Shown here piece by piece: positions 1 through 7,196 of a stretch of DNA of 64,000 nucleotides; position 1 is the first letter of the stretch; the number at the start of each line of letters is the position of its first letter. The position numbers and the translations under genes are program-made. Location of the stretch: contig NZ_BQHJ01000015.1 of assembly GCF_021603645.1 (NCBI RefSeq), forward strand, positions 120,132 through 184,131. Direction: 5' to 3'. Source of the DNA: Pseudomonas pseudonitroreducens (lineage in GTDB: Bacteria > Pseudomonadota > Gammaproteobacteria > Pseudomonadales > Pseudomonadaceae). The notes under the pieces were generated by a model. The model did not search any database. It was not told where the DNA came from and saw only the letters and a list, made by a program, of their open reading frames with translations.

Positions 1-324
1 GAACAGGCCGTAGTCCTGGCGGAACTTGAAGTCCGCTTCGGTGAGGAAGCTGGCGCGGTTGTTGATCAGCGCGCCGCGGTCGAAGGCGTTGTCACCGTCG
101 TCGCCGTTGGCGATGGCCGCGTTGCTGCCGCCGTTGGACAGCGCATGGGCGCGCTTCTCGGTACGCCAGGCCAGGCTGTAGCTCAGGGTGGTATCCCAGT
201 TCACCTGCAGGTCGTCGTTGAACTGGTAGGACAGCGCCTGCGCCTGGCTGGCGAGGAGCAGGCCGCTGGTGCTGATCGCAAGGGCAAGGGGCAACGGCGG
301 GAAGGCGATTCTTATTCTTGTCAT
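1..324 (-). CDS. DUF1302 family outer-membrane protein, N-terminal part
   Basis: The gene runs off the left edge, so only the first 108 codons are visible. The ATG at 324-322 opens a frame with a signal peptide (MTRIRIAFPPLPLALAIS..., cleavage probably after the AQA near residue 30), then a stretch with NWDTTLSYSLAWR and later GDDGDNAFDRGALINN. That order is typical of DUF1302 proteins, which are thought to be large outer-membrane beta-barrels. DUF1302 and DUF1329 genes often accompany steroid and other hydrophobic-compound catabolic genes in proteobacteria; a role in steroid uptake is inference. A copy of the island's dyad operator lies 99-116 bases upstream of the start codon, so the gene appears to belong to the same regulon as the divergent kstD-like gene. 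Confidence 0.75.
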   Translation of the reverse strand, partial: MTRIRIAFPPLPLALAISTSGLLLASQAQALSYQFNDDLQVNWDTTLSYSLAWRTEKRAHALSNGGSNAAIANGDDGDNAFDRGALINNRASFLTEADFKFRQDYGLF

Positions 325-422
325 CTCGTCCTCTGCTCGGGCAGGCGCTGTCGGCCAGACCCGGAAACGGTGTTGGCGGGAAAGTGGCGGGGCTGACTAT
401 GTGGTCACCCGAGTGCGTCAAC

Positions 423-440
423 ATCGTCCAAAAAGACTAA
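423..440 (-). promoter_or_regulatory. Dyad operator/promoter, copy 1 (for DUF1302 gene)
   Basis: On the minus strand the sequence reads TTAGTCTTTTTGGACGAT, matching TAGTCC-N4-GGACGA with one mismatch in the left arm. A -10-like hexamer CATAGT lies at 401-396, that is at +22 to +27 from the dyad end, the same offset as in the other copies. Confidence 0.7.
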
Positions 441-471
441 GCCGGCGGGACGGGGCCGGGCCGCTCTGGCG

Positions 472-489
472 CTAGTCCCATCGGACGAT
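472..489 (+). promoter_or_regulatory. Dyad operator/promoter, copy 2 (for kstD operon)
   Basis: CTAGTCCCATCGGACGAT, a perfect match to TAGTCC-N4-GGACGA. The -10-like hexamer is GAACAA at 511-516, or AACAAT one base further on. It lies back to back with copy 1, giving a divergent promoter region of about 240 bp between the DUF1302 and kstD-like genes. Confidence 0.8.
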
Positions 490-567
490 GCCGGGGCTTG
501 GCGGGGGCGCGAACAATCGCCGGGCGAGCGTGGTTTTCCGCCACGCCAGATCCCGGAGAACAAGCGC

Positions 568-2325
568 ATGAACGCAAGGGCGAGCGGCCAGCGAAGCCGC
601 GAGTGGGACATGGAATGCGACGTCCTGGTGGTGGGCAGCGGCGCGGGCGGCATGACCGCCGCACTGCGCGCCCGCGACCTCGGGCTGGACGTTCTGCTGG
701 TGGAGAAGAGCGACCGCTACGGCGGTACCACGGCGGTATCCGGCGGTGGTATCTGGATTCCCTGCAACCACCGGATCGCCGCCCTGGGCGGGCAGGATTC
801 GGCGCAGGAAGCCATCCGCTACATCCGCACCGTCAGCCACGACCTGGTGGATGACGGCCGTGTCGAAGCCTATGTCGAGCACGGCCGGCGCATGGTCGAA
901 TACCTCGAAGGCAACAGCCGGGTGCGCTTCGAGGCCCAGGCGGAGTACGCCGACTACTACCCGGAAGTGCCCGGCGGCAAGCCCGGCTACCGCTCCATGG
1001 ACCCGCTGCCCTTCGATGCCCGCGAACTGGGCGAGGAATTCGCGCGGATGCGCGAGCCGTCCCCCGGCACCCTGATGATGGGGCGCGTCGCCATGACCAT
1101 GAAGGAAGCCCGCGTGCTGCTCTGCCGTGGCCCCGGCTGGGTTGGCCTGACCATGCGCATCCTCTGGCGCTACTGGCGCGACCTGCCCGCGCGTCTGAGC
1201 TCGCCGCGTGATCGCTTCCTGACCCTGGGCAACGCGCTGATTGCCGCGCTGCGCCGTTCGCTGCTGGATCGCCAGGTGCCGCTATGGCTGAACACCTCGC
1301 TGCAGGAACTGATCGAGGAAGACGGCCGGGTCATCGGCGCGGTGCTGCAGCGCGAAGGTCGGGTTCTTCGGCTTCATGCGAGACGCGGCGTGGTCATCGC
1401 CGCCGGCGGCTTCGAACGCAACCAGGCGATGCGCAGCCAGTACCATCCGCAGCCGTCGAATACCCAGTGGACTGCCACGCCGCCGTACAACACCGGCGAC
1501 GGCATCCGCGCCGGCCAGCAGCTCGGCGCGGCCACCGCACTGATGGAGCACAGCTGGTGGGCGCCCAGCTCACAGGTCGCCGGTGAGGAAAAGGCCCGCG
1601 TGCTGTTCGTCGAACGCAACCTGCCCGGCTGCGTGATGGTGGACTCGGCCGGGCAGCGCTTCGTCAACGAAGGCGCGCCCTACACCGACATCGTCTACGC
1701 CATGTATGCCCACGACAGCAAGCAGGCGCGCAGCGTGCCGTGCTGGATGATCTTCGACGCCGAATTCCGCCGCAAATACCCCTGCGGCGCGCTGTTACCG
1801 GGCTACGCGCAGCCGGACAGCCGGGTGCCGAAGCATCTGCTGGGCTACTACCACAAGGCCGACAGCATCCAGGCGCTGGCCGGCGAGATCGGCGTCGATG
1901 CCGCCGGGCTTGCGCGCACACTGGAGCGTTTCAACCGCTACGCCGTGCTCGGCCAGGACCCGGACTTCCACAAGGGTGAATCCCTGTTCGACCGTTACTA
2001 CGGCGACCCGCACGTGCAGCCCAACCCGTGCCTGGCGCCATTGCTGAAGGCGCCGTTCTACGCGGTGAAGATCGACGCCGGCGACATCGGCACCAAGGGC
2101 GGCCTGCTCACCGACGTGCATGCCCGCGTACTGCGCGAGGACGGCAGCGCCATCGACGGCCTCTACGCCATCGGCAACTCCGCCGCCTCGATGATGGGCG
2201 CCACCTATCCCGGCGCCGGCTCCACCATCGGCCCGGCGATGACCTTCGGCTTCCTCGCCGCCGAACACATCCAGCAGCAGGCCGGGCAGGCCCGCGCCCA
2301 ACCGGAGGTATCGCGCCATGCCTGA
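568..2325 (+). CDS. kstD: 3-ketosteroid delta1-dehydrogenase (KstD-type)
   Basis: A 585-residue FAD-dependent enzyme that would introduce the C1-C2 double bond in ring A of 3-ketosteroids. The dinucleotide-binding motif GSGAGG is at residues 23-28. The C-terminal block ATYPGAGSTIGPA places Tyr547 and Gly551 where KstD1 of Rhodococcus has the residues that hold the C3 carbonyl. Length fits the family (about 510-580). The start at 568 is chosen because a GGAG lies about 10 bases before it; a later ATG at 610 has no ribosome binding site, though it starts closer to the FAD fold. It is followed by an overlapping SDR gene. Delta4-(5alpha)-dehydrogenases share the fold, so the exact regiochemistry is less sure than the family. 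Confidence 0.85.
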   Translation: MNARASGQRSREWDMECDVLVVGSGAGGMTAALRARDLGLDVLLVEKSDRYGGTTAVSGGGIWIPCNHRIAALGGQDSAQEAIRYIRTVSHDLVDDGRVEAYVEHGRRMVEYLEGNSRVRFEAQAEYADYYPEVPGGKPGYRSMDPLPFDARELGEEFARMREPSPGTLMMGRVAMTMKEARVLLCRGPGWVGLTMRILWRYWRDLPARLSSPRDRFLTLGNALIAALRRSLLDRQVPLWLNTSLQELIEEDGRVIGAVLQREGRVLRLHARRGVVIAAGGFERNQAMRSQYHPQPSNTQWTATPPYNTGDGIRAGQQLGAATALMEHSWWAPSSQVAGEEKARVLFVERNLPGCVMVDSAGQRFVNEGAPYTDIVYAMYAHDSKQARSVPCWMIFDAEFRRKYPCGALLPGYAQPDSRVPKHLLGYYHKADSIQALAGEIGVDAAGLARTLERFNRYAVLGQDPDFHKGESLFDRYYGDPHVQPNPCLAPLLKAPFYAVKIDAGDIGTKGGLLTDVHARVLREDGSAIDGLYAIGNSAASMMGATYPGAGSTIGPAMTFGFLAAEHIQQQAGQARAQPEVSRHA

Positions 2326-3196
2326 GTCCACTTCCCCCATCGCCCTCGTCACCGGCGCCAGCCGTGGTGTCGGCAAGGGCATCGCCGAGGCTCTGGGCGC
2401 TGCCGGCATGACCGTCTACGTCACCGGGCGCTCGGTCGAGTCGGGCAACGCACGCCTGCGCGGCCAGGTGATGCACGGCAGCATCCACGAGACGGCGGCG
2501 GCCATCGACGCCGCCGGCGGCAAGGGCATCGCCGTGCAGTGTGACCACGCCGATGACGAGCAGGTGCGCGGGTTGTTCCAGCGCATCGACGCCGAGCACG
2601 GCCGCCTCGACCTGCTGGTGAACAACGTCGCCTTCATCCACGAACAACTGATCGATCCCGGCCCATTCTGGGAGAAGCCGCTGGAGCTGGTGGACATCCT
2701 CGACATCGGCCTGCGTTCGGCCTACGTCGCCAGCTACCACGCCGCACCCCTGCTGCTGCGCGCACCGAAGGCCCTGGTGGCGTTCACCTCATCCTTCGGC
2801 GCCGGCTGCTACATGCACGGCCCGGCCTATGGTGCGCAGAAGGCCGGCGTGGACAAGCTCGCGGCAGACATGGCCATCGACTTCGAAGGCACCGGCGTGG
2901 CGGCGCTGTCCCTCTGGCTCGGCCCGCAACTGACCGAGCGCACCGCCATCGCCGGCCAGGCCCGCGCCGAGCAGTACGAGGCCTTCCTCGCCATGGCCGA
3001 AACGCCGCAGTTCAATGGGCGGATCATCCAGGCGCTGCTCGCCGACCCGGAACTCGCGCAGCTCTCCGGGCAGACCCTGGTCAGCGCCGAACTGGCGTTG
3101 CGCTATGGCATCCAGGAAGCCGACGGCCGCCAGCCACCGTCCTGGCGCGAGCAACTGGGCGCGCCACGGGTGCAGCATCCGGCGCGGGTGATCTGA
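2318..3196 (+). CDS. SDR family oxidoreductase, DHRS1-like
   Basis: A 292-residue short-chain dehydrogenase/reductase. TGASRGVGKG near residue 12 binds the nucleotide, NNVAF follows the Rossmann beta4, and the catalytic YGAQK has Tyr171 and Lys175. The long insert around residues 45-60 and the YGAQK-KLAADMA region look like the DHRS1 group, whose animal member reduces steroids among other carbonyls. The ATG overlaps the last eight bases of the kstD-like gene, so the two are translationally coupled. Substrate is not known; oxidation or reduction of a steroid hydroxyl/keto group is inferred from context. Downstream of it a 0.5 kb tandem repeat begins. Confidence 0.75.
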   Translation: MPESTSPIALVTGASRGVGKGIAEALGAAGMTVYVTGRSVESGNARLRGQVMHGSIHETAAAIDAAGGKGIAVQCDHADDEQVRGLFQRIDAEHGRLDLLVNNVAFIHEQLIDPGPFWEKPLELVDILDIGLRSAYVASYHAAPLLLRAPKALVAFTSSFGAGCYMHGPAYGAQKAGVDKLAADMAIDFEGTGVAALSLWLGPQLTERTAIAGQARAEQYEAFLAMAETPQFNGRIIQALLADPELAQLSGQTLVSAELALRYGIQEADGRQPPSWREQLGAPRVQHPARVI

Positions 3197-3230
3197 ACCG
3201 AGTGGTTGCGCGGCGGTAGAAATGCCGCAG

Positions 3231-3738
3231 CTGTTGTGCGCCCCACGCCGTGACCCGGCGTGGGGCATTTGCGTTCGTGGGCGGCATGCTTTTCGGTAGA
3301 GCGGTTCGCGAGCAAGCTCGCTCCTACAGTGACCATTTGCATCAGGCGCAGCTCTTTGTAGGAGCGAGCTTGCTCGCGAACAGGGCCTGCTCGATGCGCC
3401 TGTTGTGCGCCCCACGCCGTGACCCGGCGTGGGACATTTGCGTTCGTGGGCGGCATGCTTTTCGGTAGAGCGGTTCGCGAGCAAGCTCGCTCCTACAGTG
3501 GCCACCTGCATCCGCGCAGCTCTTTGCAGGAGCGAGCTTGCTCGCGAACAGAACCCGCTCGATGCGCCTGTTGCGCCCCACGCCGGGATTCGGCGTGGGG
3601 CGTTTGCGTTCGCGGGCGGCATGCTTTTCGGTAGAGCGGTTCGCGAGCAAGCTCGCTCCTACAGTGACCATTTGCATCCGCGCAGCTCTTTGTAGGAGCG
3701 AGCTTGCTCGCGAACAGAGCCTGCTCGATGCCAATCCG
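3231..3738. repeat. Tandem array of three ~169 bp units with REP palindromes
   Basis: Units start at about 3231, 3400 and 3568. Each has a short hairpin (CCCCACGCCG ... CGGCGTGGGG), then a reverse REP copy (3304-3327, 3473-3496, 3639-3662), then a forward REP copy (3358-3381, 3526-3549, 3692-3715) with the core GTAGGAGCGAGCTTGCTCGC. The units differ at few positions, so the amplification looks recent. The whole gap 3197-3820 holds no gene that I can support. Confidence 0.85.
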
Positions 3739-3820
3739 TAGGGCTTACTACGCCCGGTGTTGCACGCCGTTTGCCAGCTGCCGGTTTCGACGATGATCGG
3801 CCAGGCAAGTTCTGCGCAGC

Positions 3821-3848
3821 AAAACAAAACGGGCCCCGAAGGGCCCGT
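3821..3848 (-). terminator. Intrinsic terminator of the LLM gene
   Basis: On the minus strand ACGGGCCC-TTCG-GGGCCCGT is followed by TTTTGTTTTG. It begins about 20 bases after the stop codon of the flavin monooxygenase gene. Confidence 0.85.
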
Positions 3849-3869
3849 CCTGGTGGTTCCGCTCCAGCC

Positions 3870-5003
3870 TCAGGCGATCTGCAGCTTGTCGCGGAAGTAG
3901 GGGATGACCTTCTCGCCGATGTTCTTCAGCGTCTCGATCTGTGCCCACTGCGGCACGGTGCCCATCTGGCAGATGAACAGGATCTCGTCGGCGCCAGCGT
4001 CGATCAGGCGCTGCACGTAGCCGATGCAGTCGTTCACCGTGCCGTAGGCGTGGTTGGGGTTCATCATCGCCATGGTCGGATCGGAGAAGTCCACGGTCAC
4101 TTCCTCGGAGGCGAAGCGCGAGCGGATCACCGCCTGGCCGTTGCCGTCGACGAAGGTATCGTCCTGCCACTTGGCCGGGTCCGGGCGCTCGCCGCCGGCG
4201 TACCAGTAGGCGAGCGATTCCATGAAGTAACGCTGGCCACGGACGCCGATGGCGCGGGCCTTCTCGTTGTCGTCGAGGACAATGGCCGGGCACAGCGCGG
4301 CGATGTGGCGGTTCGGGCGGAAGCCGACCTGGTTGGCCTCGTCACGGTTGTCCCAGGCCTCGTGGTACACCGCGACCTTCTTGGCGATCTCTTCCGGGCC
4401 GCCGAAGCCCAGCACCAGCGCGCCCATGCCGCGGCCGCCGGCGTTCTTCAGCGATTCGGTGTTGGTGCAGGCCAGGTACATCGGCGGGTGCGGGTCCTGG
4501 TAGGGCTTGGGATGGATCGGCCGCCGGGGAATCTTCACGTACACGCCGTCGTGCTCGATCTCGTCCTGCACGAACATCTTCGGGATCAGGTACATGGCTT
4601 CGTCGATCTGCGGCTGCAGGGTCGCCAGGTCGTAGCCGAAGGTGCCGGCTTCCTGCTGGGTGCCGCCCTTGCCGACGCCGAAGTGCACGCGGCCGCCGGA
4701 CAGCAGGTCGAGGGTGGCGATGCGCTCGGCGACCTTCACCGGGTGGTTCATCGCCGGCGGCAGGCAGACCACGCCGTGGCCGATGCCGATGCGCTGGGTC
4801 TTGCCGGCGACGAAGGCGAGCATGGTTTCCGGCGCGGACATGTGCGAGTAGTTGGTCAGCGCGGTGTGCTCAACGCACCAGAAGGTGTCGAAGCCGAGCT
4901 GGTCGGCCAGCACGGCCTGCTCGACGGTTTCCTCGAAGATGCGGCGGTCGCCTTCGCGGGTGCTGTCCAGCGTCTGCGCTTCGTAGATCAGAGAGAATTT
5001 CAT
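3870..5003 (-). CDS. LLM-class (luciferase-like) flavin-dependent oxidoreductase
   Basis: A 377-residue protein of the bacterial-luciferase-like monooxygenase superfamily: MKFSLIYEAQ at the N-terminus, CVEHTALTNYSHMSAPE near residues 43-59, GKTQRIGIGHGVVCLPP near 68-84 and HPVKVAERIATLDLLSGGR near 87-105 are the usual barrel landmarks. Such enzymes use FMNH2 supplied by a reductase and O2 (some use F420). An AAGGGA lies 8-13 bases before the ATG. It stands alone between a terminator and its own copy of the island's dyad operator, so it should be expressed with the steroid genes. It is not part of the known ring-degradation set; a monooxygenation or Baeyer-Villiger-type step on a steroid is only inference. 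Confidence 0.8.
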   Translation of the reverse strand: MKFSLIYEAQTLDSTREGDRRIFEETVEQAVLADQLGFDTFWCVEHTALTNYSHMSAPETMLAFVAGKTQRIGIGHGVVCLPPAMNHPVKVAERIATLDLLSGGRVHFGVGKGGTQQEAGTFGYDLATLQPQIDEAMYLIPKMFVQDEIEHDGVYVKIPRRPIHPKPYQDPHPPMYLACTNTESLKNAGGRGMGALVLGFGGPEEIAKKVAVYHEAWDNRDEANQVGFRPNRHIAALCPAIVLDDNEKARAIGVRGQRYFMESLAYWYAGGERPDPAKWQDDTFVDGNGQAVIRSRFASEEVTVDFSDPTMAMMNPNHAYGTVNDCIGYVQRLIDAGADEILFICQMGTVPQWAQIETLKNIGEKVIPYFRDKLQIA

Positions 5004-5082
5004 GGGATGCGTCCCTTGTCAGGTTTGGCGGGCCGACGGGCTCTGCCTCGTGGCCATGTTCGATGTTCGCCGGCGCCGCGGA

Positions 5083-5100
5083 ATCGCCCGAACGGACTAC
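5083..5100 (-). promoter_or_regulatory. Dyad operator/promoter, copy 3 (for LLM gene)
   Basis: Minus strand GTAGTCCGTTCGGGCGAT: left arm perfect, one mismatch in the right arm. The -10-like hexamer GAACAT is at 5061-5056, at the same offset as in the other copies. The start codon is about 80 bases downstream. Confidence 0.75.
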
Positions 5101-5132
5101 GCCGAAGTGCCGGGGGGCAGGGGAGTCGGGAC

Positions 5133-5213
5133 GTAGGATGGGTGGAGCGGAGCGATACCCATGCTGTCTGTCGACAGCCGCTGCATGGGTATCGCAGGCT
5201 CCACCCATCCTAC
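5133..5213. repeat. Long inverted repeat (GTAGGATGGGTGGAGC type)
   Basis: The arms GTAGGATGGGTGGAGC and GCTCCACCCATCCTAC enclose inner arms GCGATACCCATG and CATGGGTATCGC. The same element recurs at 31700-31780 and 60555-60634, with a shortened copy at 60383. It lies between the LLM promoter and the 3' end of hsaA and may act as a shared transcription barrier (inference). Confidence 0.85.
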
Positions 5214-5232
5214 GGGTGCTCCCGGGCCGGGC

Positions 5233-6417
5233 TCAGAGGAAGAAGTCCGTGGAGTCCTGGCCCATGCTCACGCCGCCGAGGTTCCAGGCGTACTTGGCCG
5301 GGCTGTTGGCGACGTGGGCGCGGCCGGTGTGGATGTCGCGGAAGGCGCGGTTGATCGGGTGCTCGCGGAAGATGGTGGCGGCGCCGCTGTTGAACATCAG
5401 CGTGCTCGCCGCGCGGGCGCACTTGTCCGCGACCAGGGCGGAGTCGTAACGCATCTTCACCCGCTCGGGCATGCTCAGCGGCTCGCCGTCGCGGGCGCGC
5501 TGCATCATCACCTCGAAGTTGCGCAGCAGCACGGTGCGGCACTCGTCGGCGACCACCATGGCATCGGCCAGCGCCTGCTGTGCGCCGGCGTCCTGGCCCA
5601 TCCTGCGGCCGTCGTTGACGCCCACGCGGGCGCGGTTGTGCTCGATGAACAGGTTCACCGCGCCCTGCAGCGCGCCGATGGCCGCCGAGGACACTGCGCG
5701 GACGAAGATCTGCCCGAATGGCAGACGGAACAGCGGCGCACTGTTCACTGCGTTGCCCGGGCTGTTCTGCATGAAGCCGTCGAGGGCGCGGTGCGTGCGG
5801 TACTCGGGGACGAAGGCGTCTTCCACCAGCACATCGTGGGAGCCGGTCGCCTCCAGGCCCATCACGTTCCAGTTGTCGAGCACCTGGTAGTCACTGCGCG
5901 GCACCAGGAAGGTACGGTAGTCCGGCGCGCCGCCCGGCTCGCTCGGCGGCACCAGCGCACCGAGGAAGGCCCACTGGCAATGCTTGCTGCCGCTGGAGAA
6001 ACCCCAGCGTCCGGAGAGGCGGAAGCCGCCCTCCACCGGCGTGACCTTGCCCACCGGCATGTAGGACGAGGAGATCAGTACGCTGGAATCCTTGCCCCAC
6101 ACATCCTGCGCGGCGCGGTCGTCGAACAGCGCCAGCTGCCAGTTGTGGATGGCCACCACGCCCAGCACCCAGGCCGACGACATGCAGCCTTCGGCGAGGG
6201 TCATCTGCACGTCGAAGAAGTCTTTCGGCTCCAGCTCGTAGCCTTCCCAGCGCGCCGGCTGGAGGATGCGGAAGAACCCGGCTTCATGGAAGTCGCGAAG
6301 GGTTGCCTCCGGCAGTTGTCCTTCACGGGCGGCGTCGGCGGCGCGTTCGCGCAGCACCGGCACCAGCTCGCGGGCGCGCTGGCGCAGGCGCTGACGGATC
6401 AGGTCGTGGTCGAGCAT
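5233..6417 (-). CDS. hsaA: 3-HSA hydroxylase, oxygenase component (HsaA-like)
   Basis: A 394-residue flavin-dependent monooxygenase with the acyl-CoA-dehydrogenase fold, the same length as HsaA of Mycobacterium tuberculosis. With a flavin reductase it would hydroxylate 3-HSA at C4 to the catechol 3,4-DHSA. The sequence shows SSAWVLGVVAIHNWQLA near residue 80, the GRWGFSSGSKHCQW flavin-site region near residue 140, and a C-terminal DIHTGRAHVANSP. The ATG at 6417 is preferred over upstream in-frame codons because AGGAGA lies nine bases before it and homologues start at MLDHDL-like sequences. The reductase hsaB is divergent, 255 bases away. A degenerate copy of the dyad lies upstream. Confidence 0.85.
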   Translation of the reverse strand: MLDHDLIRQRLRQRARELVPVLRERAADAAREGQLPEATLRDFHEAGFFRILQPARWEGYELEPKDFFDVQMTLAEGCMSSAWVLGVVAIHNWQLALFDDRAAQDVWGKDSSVLISSSYMPVGKVTPVEGGFRLSGRWGFSSGSKHCQWAFLGALVPPSEPGGAPDYRTFLVPRSDYQVLDNWNVMGLEATGSHDVLVEDAFVPEYRTHRALDGFMQNSPGNAVNSAPLFRLPFGQIFVRAVSSAAIGALQGAVNLFIEHNRARVGVNDGRRMGQDAGAQQALADAMVVADECRTVLLRNFEVMMQRARDGEPLSMPERVKMRYDSALVADKCARAASTLMFNSGAATIFREHPINRAFRDIHTGRAHVANSPAKYAWNLGGVSMGQDSTDFFL

Positions 6418-6519
6418 CTTGTTGTTCTCCTGTGGTCGCCCGGTGGGGCGGTGCTCGGTCTCCCGCGTCGGATCGCAGGGGCCTTCGCGGGCATTTGAAC
6501 AACGCGGGAATTCGCCCAC

Positions 6520-6537
6520 ATCCCACAAACGGACCAT
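6520..6537 (-). promoter_or_regulatory. Dyad operator/promoter, copy 4, degenerate (for hsaA)
   Basis: Minus strand ATGGTCCGTTTGTGGGAT keeps the GTCC of the left arm and the GAT end of the right arm but differs from consensus at four or five arm positions. Support comes from a -10-like TCAAAT at 6498-6493, exactly at the offset seen in the perfect copies. Confidence 0.45.
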
Positions 6538-6566
6538 ATCGGCGCGCTGCTCGGGCGCGGCACCGA

Positions 6567-6584
6567 CTAGTCCCCTCGGACGAT
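6567..6584 (+). promoter_or_regulatory. Dyad operator/promoter, copy 5 (for hsaB operon)
   Basis: CTAGTCCCCTCGGACGAT, perfect match in both arms. The -10-like hexamer CAGAAT is at 6606-6611. The operon hsaB to the KshB-like gene follows. Confidence 0.8.
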
Positions 6585-6672
6585 GTTGCGCAGCGGGCAC
6601 CACCACAGAATCCATCGCACAACACCTCAGCCCAACACCTCAGTCCAACAAGACCCAGCGAGGCCCCGTGCG

Positions 6673-7191
6673 ATGAACCAGGACACTCTGAAAGCCGACA
6701 TGCTCCAGGCCATGCGCCGGCTCGCCAAGTCGGTGACCATCATCACCACCAGCGATGGCCGCGAGCGCTACGCCATGTCGGCCACGGCGGTGGATTCGCT
6801 GTCCACCGAGCCGCCGTCGCTGCTGATCTGCGTGAACCAGACCGCCTCGCTGCACCGCGTACTGGAGGCCGGCGCGGACTTCTGCGTGAACATCCTCGGC
6901 CAGGAGCAGGAGCACCTGTCGCACCTGTGCAGTGGCCCGGTGAAAGGCGAGGGGCGCTTCGCCAGCGGCGACTGGCGCACCTCCGAGTGTGGCGTGCCGT
7001 ACCTGGCGGACGCGCAGTCCAGCGTGGTTTGCGAGCAGGACGGGCGCTTCACCTACGGCACCCACACGGTGTTCATCGGGCGTATCCGCGAGATTCGCAA
7101 CACCCCGCGCATCACCCCGCTGATCTACGTGAACGGCACCTACACCACCGCCGTCGCCGTGCAGGCGCCGAGCGTGGCGGCGGCGGGCTGA
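6673..7191 (+). CDS. hsaB: Flavin reductase component (HsaB-like)
   Basis: A 172-residue flavin reductase of the FMN-binding split-barrel family, which would give reduced flavin to HsaA. Typical features are the LAKSVTIITT start of the barrel, SATAVDSLSTEPPSLLICVN near residues 36-55 and a C-terminal HTVFIGRIREI. The ATG at 6673 has a GAGG about nine bases upstream; the frame is open further upstream but without a better start. It is the first gene of a plus-strand operon with the FAD dehydrogenase, the hydroxysteroid dehydrogenase-like SDR and the KshB-like reductase. Confidence 0.85.
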   Translation: MNQDTLKADMLQAMRRLAKSVTIITTSDGRERYAMSATAVDSLSTEPPSLLICVNQTASLHRVLEAGADFCVNILGQEQEHLSHLCSGPVKGEGRFASGDWRTSECGVPYLADAQSSVVCEQDGRFTYGTHTVFIGRIREIRNTPRITPLIYVNGTYTTAVAVQAPSVAAAG

Positions 7192-7196
7192 TCGCC

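Noticed and set aside
3771-5354. Long plus-strand open frame (527 codons) across the LLM gene
   Set aside because: It is antisense to a clear flavin monooxygenase, has no ribosome binding site and its product looks like GC-rich antisense translation.
5161-6498. Long plus-strand open frame opposite hsaA
   Set aside because: HsaA on the other strand has family motifs, correct length and a ribosome binding site; the antisense frame has none.
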